From Chitinophaga pinensis (GTDB taxonomy: Bacteria; Bacteroidota; Bacteroidia; Chitinophagales; Chitinophagaceae), in assembly GCA_945897185.1 (NCBI GenBank), contig CAMDFC010000002.1:32218-96217 (forward strand): 64,000 bases of DNA. The letters run 5' to 3'. This document shows positions 20,604-29,533 of the stretch, piece after piece. The notes beneath the pieces were generated by a model, which was not told the origin of the DNA, made no database searches, and saw nothing but the letters and a program-made list of their open reading frames with translations. The translations under genes and the position numbers were made by a program. Numbering within the stretch: the stretch's first letter is position 1; each line of letters opens with the position of its first letter.

Positions 20604-20630
20604 ATGTGCTTATTGATAGGGGATATGTAT

Positions 20631-20638
20631 TAATTTTG
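20631..20638 (+). promoter_or_regulatory. Candidate -7 element TAATTTTG
   Basis: Matches TAnnTTTG, 14 nt before ATG 20653, directly after the ftsZ terminator. Confidence 0.4.
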
Positions 20639-20652
20639 TATAAATATATTTT

Positions 20653-21606
20653 ATGCCAACGGTATTGATAACAGGCGGAACAGGTATGATTGGTACATCC
20701 CTCAGTAGGCAACTTCTCCATCAAGGTTATGATGTAATCATACTTTCTAGAAATCCAATAGAAACGGCTTCGTTATACAAGACCACTTACCAGCAAAACA
20801 GCTTCCGTCCAAGTGGGAAAATATTTTATGCCAAGTGGGATACAGAGAAGATGATCATAGACCATACAGCCTTGGGCCAAGCTGACTATATTGTTCACTT
20901 AGCAGGTGAGGGTGTGGCAAAGCGTAGGTGGACAAAAAAAAGAAAGGAAGCCATTCGTGAGAGCAGGACTAAATCTAGTGAATTGCTTTACCAATGTCTT
21001 TCCAAACAAACCAACAAAGTTAAAGCTGTGATAAGCGCATCTGCTATCGGCTGGTATGGCCCAGATGCTGGAAAAACTTTTGTTGAAGAGGATCCGGCGG
21101 CAGGGGATTTTTTGGGACAAACCTGCAAGGCCTGGGAAGAAAGCATCGATAAAGTGCAAACACTTGAAAAAAGATTGGTAAAACTTCGTTTGGGAATTGC
21201 ACTCAGCAACGAAGGTGGTGCATTGGCTGAATTCAAAAAGCCTGCAAGAATAGGTGTTGCAGCTATTTTGGGATCGGGCAATCAGGTAGTGAGTTGGGTT
21301 CATATAGACGATTTATGTCGTGCGTTCATACACGCCATTGAAACGCCTGAAATGACAGGTGCATATAATCTTGTGGCACCAAATCCATCCACAAACAGAG
21401 AACTTACTTTGGGTATTGCAAAAGCAATGAACGGTGTATATTATATCCCATTCCAAGTACCTTCTTTTGTCCTTCAATTGATGCTGGGTGAAATGAGTAT
21501 TGAAGTATTGAAGAGTGCAACCGTGGATAGTAGCAAACTTCAACAAACAGGCTTCACATTTATTTATTCGAATGTTTCAGTAGCACTTAAACATTTGATT
21601 GGTTAA
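20653..21606 (+). CDS. TIGR01777-type NAD-dependent epimerase/SDR (YfcH-like)
   Basis: 'VLITGGTGMIGTSLSRQLL', 'SASAIGWYGP' and 'WVHIDDLCRAF' motifs. Confidence 0.88.
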   Translation: MPTVLITGGTGMIGTSLSRQLLHQGYDVIILSRNPIETASLYKTTYQQNSFRPSGKIFYAKWDTEKMIIDHTALGQADYIVHLAGEGVAKRRWTKKRKEAIRESRTKSSELLYQCLSKQTNKVKAVISASAIGWYGPDAGKTFVEEDPAAGDFLGQTCKAWEESIDKVQTLEKRLVKLRLGIALSNEGGALAEFKKPARIGVAAILGSGNQVVSWVHIDDLCRAFIHAIETPEMTGAYNLVAPNPSTNRELTLGIAKAMNGVYYIPFQVPSFVLQLMLGEMSIEVLKSATVDSSKLQQTGFTFIYSNVSVALKHLIG

Positions 21607-21607
21607 T

Positions 21608-22516
21608 TTAACAACTGGATAGGGTTGTGCCATGGACCGAAACATCCAATCGATAGGTTCCGCCAACAATGATGGCCACATTTTCTTTTTCGTGGCCAAT
21701 TGGAAAACCAAAACAAATCGGGAATTTAAATTCTCGTACTACATCGTAAATCAACTGTTCAATGTTTTTTCCAAAAGGTCTGTCGGTATCTTTATTGCTT
21801 GTAAATCCCCCTACAACCAAACCTTTGAGTTTACTTAATTTTCCAGCTCTTTTCAATTGGAGCAACATTCTCTCAACATTGTATAGTTGTTCTCCAACAT
21901 CCTCAATAAACAGAATTTTCCCACGCGTATCAACATCTGCATTGGTTCCTACAGCATGTGCCAATAAGCTGAGGTTTCCCCCAACCATGGGTGCAGTTAC
22001 CTTTCCATATGTATTTTGTGCATGTGGTTTTGCTGTATAATGGATAGGCTTGCCTTCTAGACTGTCTTTTAGCGATAGCGTATATCTGTTGATGCCATTG
22101 TCTTCGTTAAATGCATTCGCCATTGGTCCGTGTATACCTGCAACAACAATTTCTGTAAGCAGATAAGTATGCAAAATGGTGATGTCGCTAAAACCAATGA
22201 TCCATTTGGGATTTTTCTTGAATTTTTTCCAATCGATATGGTCTAGTAAATGTGTAGTTCCATACCCCCCCCTTCCGCAAAGTATGGCGTTTATAGAAGG
22301 ATTATCTATTTGATTTTGCAAATCAGCAAGTCGCTCTTCAAAACTTCCTGAGAAATAATTTTTTGATTTTCCACCCAGGGTTTTCCCTTTGGTGACTTTG
22401 AATCTCCATTTTTTTAAGGTATTGATACATGCCTTTGCTTTTGCTGCAGGTAGATAGCCAGCTGGACAAACTATGGCTATCGTATCACCGGGTTTTAGGT
22501 AGGCTGGGAATTTCAT
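21608..22516 (-). CDS. LD-carboxypeptidase (peptidase S66)
   Basis: 'LKPGDTIAIVCPAG', 'AILCGRGGYGTTHLLDHIDW', 'GFSDITILH' and 'HGPMAN'. Confidence 0.92.
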   Translation of the reverse strand: MKFPAYLKPGDTIAIVCPAGYLPAAKAKACINTLKKWRFKVTKGKTLGGKSKNYFSGSFEERLADLQNQIDNPSINAILCGRGGYGTTHLLDHIDWKKFKKNPKWIIGFSDITILHTYLLTEIVVAGIHGPMANAFNEDNGINRYTLSLKDSLEGKPIHYTAKPHAQNTYGKVTAPMVGGNLSLLAHAVGTNADVDTRGKILFIEDVGEQLYNVERMLLQLKRAGKLSKLKGLVVGGFTSNKDTDRPFGKNIEQLIYDVVREFKFPICFGFPIGHEKENVAIIVGGTYRLDVSVHGTTLSSC

Positions 22517-22599
22517 GCTGTAAATTTAAGCTTTGATAGCCAAATTGTACAGAGTCCATTCGTAACATTTGGCTATTTTTGCATCTACGAAACCAAACA

Positions 22600-24717
22600 A
22601 TGAACACAGCACCCAAAAGATACTTAATTACATCGGCTTTGCCTTATGCAAATGGATTGAAACACATTGGGCATTTGGCAGGAGCCTATATTCCTGCAGA
22701 TATCTACGCACGTTATTTGCGCTCCCAAAAAAGGGACGTTGTATTTGTGTGTGGTAGCGATGAACACGGCACTGCCATTCCCATTCAGGCAATGAAGGAA
22801 GGAAGAACCGCTCAGGCGATAATAGACAAATACCACCAAGCGATGAAAGAAGATTTTGCAGATCTCAAAATCAGCTTTGATGTTTACCACCGCACCTCAG
22901 ATCCACTTCACCATGAAACATCCAGTGAGTTTTTTACCTACTTACACGAACGAGGTGAATTAGAAACAAAAGAAACAGAACAGTTTTTTGACGAATCTTC
23001 TCAAACTTTTTTGGCGGATCGATTCATAAAAGGGACCTGTCCACATTGCAAAAGCGATAGGGCTTTCGGTGATCAATGCGAATCTTGCGGAACCACCCTG
23101 AGTCCGGATGAATTGCTTCATCCTGTAAGTACCATTAGCGGTAATGCCCCAGTGAAAAAGAAAACTACACACTGGTACCTCCCCTTGGCAAAGCATGAGG
23201 CTTTTCTCAAAGAATGGATTATTGAAGAGCATGGAAAAGATTGGAGACCTTCAGTAGTTGGGCAATGTAAAAGCTGGATTGATGGTGGGTTGCAGTCCAG
23301 GGCAGTCACAAGAGATTTGAATTGGGGAGTGAAAGTTCCGCTAACTGAGGCTGCAGGAAAAGTTTTATATGTGTGGTTTGATGCCCCTATTGGATACATT
23401 TCAGCAACTAAGCAATGGGCATTAGATAACAACAAAGATTGGAAGCCCTATTGGTACAACAACGATACGCAGCTGGTTCATTTCATTGGGAAAGACAATA
23501 TTGTTTTCCATTGTATCATTTTTCCTGTGATGTTGAAGCTGCATGGAAATATTTTGCCTACCAATGTTCCTGCCAATGAGTTTCTAAATTTGGAAGGCGA
23601 TAAGATGAGTACCAGTCGAAATTGGAAGCTGGACATGCGCGATTATATTGTGGACTTCGTAAAAAAAGAAAATGGGGGAGATCAGTGTGTAGATATGCTT
23701 CGTTATTACCTCACACAAATTGCACCGGAGAGCAAAGACAGTGAATTCACTTGGAAGGGATTTCAAGATGCCGTAAACAGTGAGCTGGTTTCCATTTTTG
23801 GGAATTATGTAAACAGAACCTTCGTACTCATGCATAAGCTCTGCAATGGAAAAGTGCCACAATTCCATTCGCACTTGGCTGATGAAAAAGATAAACAAAT
23901 TGAACAAGATATTCAAGAGGCAAAACAAAAAGTTGAGTTTGCATTAGAGCATTATAAATTTCGCGAAGGTTTGTTTGATGTGATGGATTTGGCAAGAAAA
24001 GGAAATAAATACATGCAGGAAAAAGAACCTTGGATTGTTGCCAAACAGCTGGGCAATCATCCAGAAAAACAGGCGTTGATTGACAATTGTCTTTTTAATT
24101 GCCTTCAACTCACCGCCAATCTCGCTATCTTAATTCAGCCTTATTTGCCAGCTACAGCAAAGAAAATATGTCATATGATGAAAGTGGTTGATAAAATACT
24201 TGATTGGGAAAATGCGGGTAGCATGAAGCTGTTAAGTGTTGGATACACGTTGCGTGAGCCTCAGTTGTTGTTTAGAAAAATTGAAGATGAAGAAATTGCA
24301 ATGCAATTGGAAAAACTTAAAAATGGAGTAATGGCGGAAGCGTCAAATACTGAACTCGCAAAAGAAGAAAAAGAAAAATTACCACTTAAACCGGAGATCC
24401 AGTTTGATGATTTTGGAAAAATTGATCTGCGCACGGGAACCATTACGGCGGCTCAAAGAGTACCCAAAGCAGATAAGTTGCTTCAGCTCGAAGTAGATCT
24501 TGGTTTTGAAAAAAGAATTATTTTATCCGGCATCGCTATGCATTTTCAGCCAGAAGAAATTATTGGTAAACAAGTAGTAGTGGTAGCCAACCTCTCTCCC
24601 CGAAAAATGCGTGGTATAGATTCTAATGGTATGATACTGATGGCCGAAGATGAACATGGGAAACTGCACTTCGTTCAGCCCGAAAATACAATTTCAGGAG
24701 GCGCCAAGGTTTCATGA
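22600..24717 (+). CDS. metG: Methionyl-tRNA synthetase with C-terminal tRNA-binding domain
   Basis: 'TSALPYANGLKHIGHLAGAYIPADIYARYLR', 'KMSTSRNWKL' (KMSKS-like) and C-terminal EMAP/Trbp111-like domain; start chosen at ATG 22600. Confidence 0.95.
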   Translation: MNTAPKRYLITSALPYANGLKHIGHLAGAYIPADIYARYLRSQKRDVVFVCGSDEHGTAIPIQAMKEGRTAQAIIDKYHQAMKEDFADLKISFDVYHRTSDPLHHETSSEFFTYLHERGELETKETEQFFDESSQTFLADRFIKGTCPHCKSDRAFGDQCESCGTTLSPDELLHPVSTISGNAPVKKKTTHWYLPLAKHEAFLKEWIIEEHGKDWRPSVVGQCKSWIDGGLQSRAVTRDLNWGVKVPLTEAAGKVLYVWFDAPIGYISATKQWALDNNKDWKPYWYNNDTQLVHFIGKDNIVFHCIIFPVMLKLHGNILPTNVPANEFLNLEGDKMSTSRNWKLDMRDYIVDFVKKENGGDQCVDMLRYYLTQIAPESKDSEFTWKGFQDAVNSELVSIFGNYVNRTFVLMHKLCNGKVPQFHSHLADEKDKQIEQDIQEAKQKVEFALEHYKFREGLFDVMDLARKGNKYMQEKEPWIVAKQLGNHPEKQALIDNCLFNCLQLTANLAILIQPYLPATAKKICHMMKVVDKILDWENAGSMKLLSVGYTLREPQLLFRKIEDEEIAMQLEKLKNGVMAEASNTELAKEEKEKLPLKPEIQFDDFGKIDLRTGTITAAQRVPKADKLLQLEVDLGFEKRIILSGIAMHFQPEEIIGKQVVVVANLSPRKMRGIDSNGMILMAEDEHGKLHFVQPENTISGGAKVS

Positions 24718-24728
24718 TTTTTTCATAA

Positions 24729-24751
24729 AGCTTGTGTACCTTGCACAAGCT
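24729..24751. promoter_or_regulatory. 23-bp interrupted palindrome upstream of the FadB-like gene
   Basis: AGCTTGTG-TACCTTG-CACAAGCT, perfect 8-bp arms; no T-tract downstream. Confidence 0.45.
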
Positions 24752-24765
24752 AAAGTTACATACTT

Positions 24766-27153
24766 ATGAAACCTCAAATCAAGAAAGTAGCAGTATTGGG
24801 TAGTGGTGTTATGGGATCAAGAATTGCCTGTCATTTCGCAGGTATTGGAATTCCAGTTCTATTAATGGATATCGTTTCTCCTGATGCTAAGCCAGAATCA
24901 AAGAAAGCCGAGAAAAACAAACTGGTGAATACGGCATTGCAAAATGCAATCAAATCAAATCCTTCTCCTGTTTATACAAAAGACGTTGTAAAAAAAATTA
25001 CGACCGGAAATTTTGATGACGATCTTCCTCAAATTGCTTCGTGTGATTGGATAGTTGAAGTAGTTGTTGAACGATTAGAAATCAAACAACAATTGTTTGA
25101 AAAAGTAGAAAAGTATAGAAAATCTGGAACCATCATTACCTCAAATACCTCAGGTATTCCCATCCATATGATGGCGCAGGGCAGATCTGAGGATTTTCAA
25201 AAGCATTTTTGTGGGGCTCATTTTTTTAATCCTCCTCGGTACTTGAGGTTACTGGAAGTTATCCCAACACCAAAGACAGAAAAATGGGTGGTTGATTTTC
25301 TCATGCAGTATGGTGATTTATACCTTGGAAAAACGACTGTACTTTGTAAGGATACACCTGGATTCATCGCAAACCGCATTGGTATTTTTGGAATCATGTC
25401 ACTATTGGGAACCAAAGAAAAAATGGGTTTTTCTATTGACGAAGTAGAGGCATTAACTGGTCCAATTATTGGTCGTCCTAAATCAGCAACCTTCCGAACT
25501 GCAGATGTTGTAGGGATCGATACCATGATACATGTCGCAAAGGGATTGTATGATAATTGTCCTGATGACGAAGCGCGTGATCAATTTAAAATTCCAGATT
25601 GGTTAAATAAGCTTGCAGAGAACAAATGGTTAGGTGATAAAACTGGACAAGGATTTTTTAAAAAAACCAAGAATGCAGCAGGGGAAAAAGAAATTCTGAC
25701 TTTGGATTTAGAGACGATGGAATATGGACCTAGAAAGAAACCCAAATTTGCTGCTATTGAGGCTGCAAAGCCGATTGATGATCTTCATACAAGATTGAAA
25801 ATGTTGTTTAATTCTCCAGATAAAGCTGGAGAATTTTACAGGGTATTTCACTACAACCTCTTTTCTTATATTTCAAATAGGGTTCCAGAAATTTCAGATT
25901 CTTTGCACAGCATTGATAACGCAATGATGACGGGATTTGGCTGGGAAATTGGAGCCTTTGAGTCATGGGATTTGTTGGGTGTTGAGAAGACCCTTGCAGA
26001 TATGAAGAAAGGCGGACACAAAGTGGCAGCCTGGGTGGATGAAATGTTGGCTGCTGGTTTCAAAACTTTCTTTACCATCAAGGATGGCAAAAGATTGGTC
26101 TATTCTCCAATTACAAAATCATTGGAATCCGTTTATGCACCCGGACAAGAAAATGCTTTCATTGTAATGAAACATTTTGAGGGTCAAACCGTATGGAAAA
26201 ATAGTGCTTGCAGAACCTATCATTTGGGCGATGATGTATTGGGCTTGGAGTGGTATACCAAAATGGGCAGTATTGGTGGTGAAGTGTTAGAAGGCATACA
26301 AAAAAGTATTTCACTTGCAGAGGATAAATACAAAGGGTTGGTCATTGCAAATGAAGGAAATAACTTTTCGGCTGGTGCGAATGTGGGAATGATATTTATG
26401 TTGGCCATTGAACAGGAATACGATGAAATGGATATGGCTATTCGTATGTTCCAGAATAGCATGATGCGTGCCAGATACTCATCTATACCTGTTGTGGTTG
26501 CACCACATTCATTGTCACTTGGAGGTGCCTGTGAATTGAGCTTGCATTCGGATAAAATATGTGCTGCGGCTGAAACCTATATTGGCTTGGTAGAGCTTGG
26601 TATTGGTGTAATACCGGGTGGCGGTGGTACAAAAGAGTTTGTTTTACGTGCAGCAGATGAAATGCACGAAGATGAACCAGAAACCATTACGTTAAAAAAT
26701 AGGTTCATCAATATTGCCACAGCAAAAGTGGCAACATCTGCAGCAGAAGGTTTCCAAATAGGAGTACTGCGCAAGGGGTTGGATGAAATCGTGATGAACC
26801 AAGGCAGAAGAATCAGCGAGGCAAAGCGTTCTGTAATTGAGATGTACAACAGCGGCTATGTAATGCCACAACAAAGAACGGATATCAAGGTATTGGGAAG
26901 AACAGGGCTTGGTGCTTTATTGGCTGGTATACATGTGATGAAAGAAGGAGGATATGCAACTGATCACGATGCATTTGTTGCAAAAAAACTTGCTTATGTT
27001 ATGTGTGGGGGTGATCTTAGCGAACCTACACTTGTGTCTGAGCAATATCTGCTGGATTTAGAAAGAGAGGCTTTCTTAAGCCTGTGTGGCGAGAAGAAAA
27101 CGCTTGAAAGAATTCAGTCAGTCATAAAGAGCGGAAGACCTATAAGAAATTAA
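24766..27153 (+). CDS. 3-hydroxyacyl-CoA dehydrogenase/enoyl-CoA hydratase fusion
   Basis: 'KVAVLGSGVMGSRIACHFAGIGIPVLLMDI', 'TSNTSGIPI', 'HFFNPPRYLRLLEVI' plus C-terminal crotonase-like domain. Confidence 0.92.
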   Translation: MKPQIKKVAVLGSGVMGSRIACHFAGIGIPVLLMDIVSPDAKPESKKAEKNKLVNTALQNAIKSNPSPVYTKDVVKKITTGNFDDDLPQIASCDWIVEVVVERLEIKQQLFEKVEKYRKSGTIITSNTSGIPIHMMAQGRSEDFQKHFCGAHFFNPPRYLRLLEVIPTPKTEKWVVDFLMQYGDLYLGKTTVLCKDTPGFIANRIGIFGIMSLLGTKEKMGFSIDEVEALTGPIIGRPKSATFRTADVVGIDTMIHVAKGLYDNCPDDEARDQFKIPDWLNKLAENKWLGDKTGQGFFKKTKNAAGEKEILTLDLETMEYGPRKKPKFAAIEAAKPIDDLHTRLKMLFNSPDKAGEFYRVFHYNLFSYISNRVPEISDSLHSIDNAMMTGFGWEIGAFESWDLLGVEKTLADMKKGGHKVAAWVDEMLAAGFKTFFTIKDGKRLVYSPITKSLESVYAPGQENAFIVMKHFEGQTVWKNSACRTYHLGDDVLGLEWYTKMGSIGGEVLEGIQKSISLAEDKYKGLVIANEGNNFSAGANVGMIFMLAIEQEYDEMDMAIRMFQNSMMRARYSSIPVVVAPHSLSLGGACELSLHSDKICAAAETYIGLVELGIGVIPGGGGTKEFVLRAADEMHEDEPETITLKNRFINIATAKVATSAAEGFQIGVLRKGLDEIVMNQGRRISEAKRSVIEMYNSGYVMPQQRTDIKVLGRTGLGALLAGIHVMKEGGYATDHDAFVAKKLAYVMCGGDLSEPTLVSEQYLLDLEREAFLSLCGEKKTLERIQSVIKSGRPIRN

Positions 27154-27235
27154 TTTTTAGCGTTTTATTGGCAGTAGATTTTATGAATGGTAAATCGAAT
27201 ACTCAATTTACATTTACCTTGTAAAAAATTCTACC

Positions 27236-28132
27236 ATGTCTGTTTTACAGATACACAATTTATCAAAGTCTTACGGTAAGATTAAGGCATTGAATGATGT
27301 TTCATTTGATGTTTCAAGTGGGTCGGTTTTCGGGCTGCTCGGACCCAATGGTAGTGGAAAGACAACACTACTCAGTATTATTTTGGATATTCTTGGTCCG
27401 GATGCTGGAAGCTATTCTTGGTTTGGTCAGCCTTCAACCCATGTTCATAGACAACATATTGGTTCTTTGTTGGAAACTCCCAATTTTTATCATTACCTCT
27501 CTGCTGTTCAAAATCTTCGTGTAACTCAATCTATTAGTCAAAGGGGTGATGAAATTGCAATTGAAAATGTGTTGAAGACAGTCAATTTATACGACCGCAG
27601 AAACTCTCGTTTCAGTACATACAGTCTTGGGATGAAGCAAAGATTAGCGATTGCGGCAGCATTGCTAGGAAACCCAAAGGTTTTGTTGTTGGATGAACCC
27701 ACCAACGGATTGGATCCAGTGGGTATTGCAGAAATTCGCGATTTAATAAAGGGACTTTCAGCAGCGGGACATACCGTAATAATGGCAAGCCATTTGTTAG
27801 ATGAAGTTGAAAGAATATGTGATCATGTTGCAATTCTGAAATTTGGACAATTAATTACAAGCGGCCCCGTTCAGTCAGTTCTGGCTGATGAAGATTGTTA
27901 CTTGTTAAATGCAAATGACCAAGAAGTTTTAGCATCCGTTATGCAAAATTTTCCCGGTATTAGTCGAGTTTCAAAAACGACAGATGGTTTAGAATGTTAT
28001 TTTAAAATTGTAGACATTGCTCCAGAGTCTATCAACCAATATTGCTTTACACATGATTTGGTCTTAAGTAAGTTGGTTCAAAAAAAGAAAAGACTAGAAG
28101 AGAAATTCTTTGAGCTAACCGCACAACCCTAA
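27236..28132 (+). CDS. ABC transporter ATP-binding protein
   Basis: Walker A 'GLLGPNGSGKTT', signature 'YSLGMKQRLAIAAAL', Walker B 'VLLLDEPTNGLD'. Confidence 0.94.
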   Translation: MSVLQIHNLSKSYGKIKALNDVSFDVSSGSVFGLLGPNGSGKTTLLSIILDILGPDAGSYSWFGQPSTHVHRQHIGSLLETPNFYHYLSAVQNLRVTQSISQRGDEIAIENVLKTVNLYDRRNSRFSTYSLGMKQRLAIAAALLGNPKVLLLDEPTNGLDPVGIAEIRDLIKGLSAAGHTVIMASHLLDEVERICDHVAILKFGQLITSGPVQSVLADEDCYLLNANDQEVLASVMQNFPGISRVSKTTDGLECYFKIVDIAPESINQYCFTHDLVLSKLVQKKKRLEEKFFELTAQP

Positions 28133-28143
28133 AAAATTTACTT

Positions 28144-28980
28144 ATGTTTTTAAATATTATAAAAACAGAATGGCTCAAATTAAAAAATTATTTGACATTT
28201 TGGTTGTTGCTCTTGGCTACTGCCATTTCATACCCAGGTATCAATGCCATTGTTTATTATGGATACGACGAATCCACCAAGCCTAAAAATCAAAGTGGAC
28301 AATTGATAAAAATGTTAGTGGGAAATCCTTTTCATTTTCCTGAGGTTTATCACACTACAGCCTTTTTAAGCTCTTTTTTTACTTTTATTCCTGCGATAGT
28401 CGTTATTATGCTTATCACCAATGAGTACATGTTTAAAACACACCGTCAAAATATCATCGATGGTTGGCAGAAAAAAACATTTGTTTGGGGAAAGTTCATT
28501 AGTGTGGTTTTGGTTTCTTTAATTGTAACACTATTTTATATTGCAGTTGCTACCGTATTGGGTTATATAGCCACACCTGATTTAGACAAAGTGGAGGTTT
28601 TTGCAAAAGCCAAATATATTCCACTATTTTTTCTTCAAATCTTTACACAGTTGTCTTTTGCTTTTCTTCTTGGGCTACTTTTTCGCAAAGCATTTGTTGC
28701 CTATGGTTTTTTTATTTTTTATGGATTGATTTTTGAAAATATTGCAGTTGCTTTTTTAAAATTGAAGATAAAGCAGTTGGGCGGGGTAGATTATGGACAA
28801 TTTCTTCCACTTGAAATATCTGATAGATTGATTCCAGTGCCTGCGTTTATAGGTAGGTTTAATGATACGGATTATAAAATTGCACTCGAAAGTATTGATC
28901 GACACGTTATCTATTCTTTGGTATTTATCTTATTAACGTGGTTTTTTTCTTTTTATATATTCAAAAAGCGTGACCTCTGA
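28144..28980 (+). CDS. ABC-2 type transporter permease
   Basis: 278 aa, about six TM segments; directly downstream of the ATPase gene. Confidence 0.85.
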   Translation: MFLNIIKTEWLKLKNYLTFWLLLLATAISYPGINAIVYYGYDESTKPKNQSGQLIKMLVGNPFHFPEVYHTTAFLSSFFTFIPAIVVIMLITNEYMFKTHRQNIIDGWQKKTFVWGKFISVVLVSLIVTLFYIAVATVLGYIATPDLDKVEVFAKAKYIPLFFLQIFTQLSFAFLLGLLFRKAFVAYGFFIFYGLIFENIAVAFLKLKIKQLGGVDYGQFLPLEISDRLIPVPAFIGRFNDTDYKIALESIDRHVIYSLVFILLTWFFSFYIFKKRDL

Positions 28981-29498
28981 TGAAAGCTGTACATGTATTT
29001 ATTCTGTTGGGTATTTTATTTTTTTCAAATCAAGTATCCGGCCAGCACGCCTCCAAGATAAAGGCAGCGGCATTGGATATGGGCAATGCACTCGTTCAAA
29101 AAAATAGTACAAAATTTATTGATTACATGCATCCCGTAATGGTTGAATTGGCTGGTGGAGAACAACAGTTACGTTTAATCTCCGATTCTGCTTTGAAAGT
29201 TTTTGAGCAATTTGGTGGTCGAGTTTCCAAGATTACTTTTGGTAATCCTGGTGAAGTTGTCAAACACAAGAAAATGTTGCAGTCGGTTATCCCCCAAACC
29301 ATTTCGCTGACTTCTTTTATGGGGGATGTAGAATTGTCGACCAGCTTGATTGCAATTTCAGAGGACGATGGCGGTAAATGGAAGTTTATTGATACCAATT
29401 TGTTCAGTTTGAAGGAGATAAAATCCGCAATGCCTGACCTGAGTCCCGCTTTGGTCATACCAAAATCAGCTCCTCCGAAGATTACAATGAAACAGTAA
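28980..29498 (+). CDS. Secreted protein of unknown function
   Basis: 172 aa; signal peptide 'MKAVHVFILLGILFFSNQVSGQ'; start overlaps the permease stop (TGATGA). Confidence 0.7.
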   Translation: MKAVHVFILLGILFFSNQVSGQHASKIKAAALDMGNALVQKNSTKFIDYMHPVMVELAGGEQQLRLISDSALKVFEQFGGRVSKITFGNPGEVVKHKKMLQSVIPQTISLTSFMGDVELSTSLIAISEDDGGKWKFIDTNLFSLKEIKSAMPDLSPALVIPKSAPPKITMKQ

Positions 29499-29533
29499 TT
29501 TTCTTATCTTGTATTTCCTCAAAAAACAAAACC

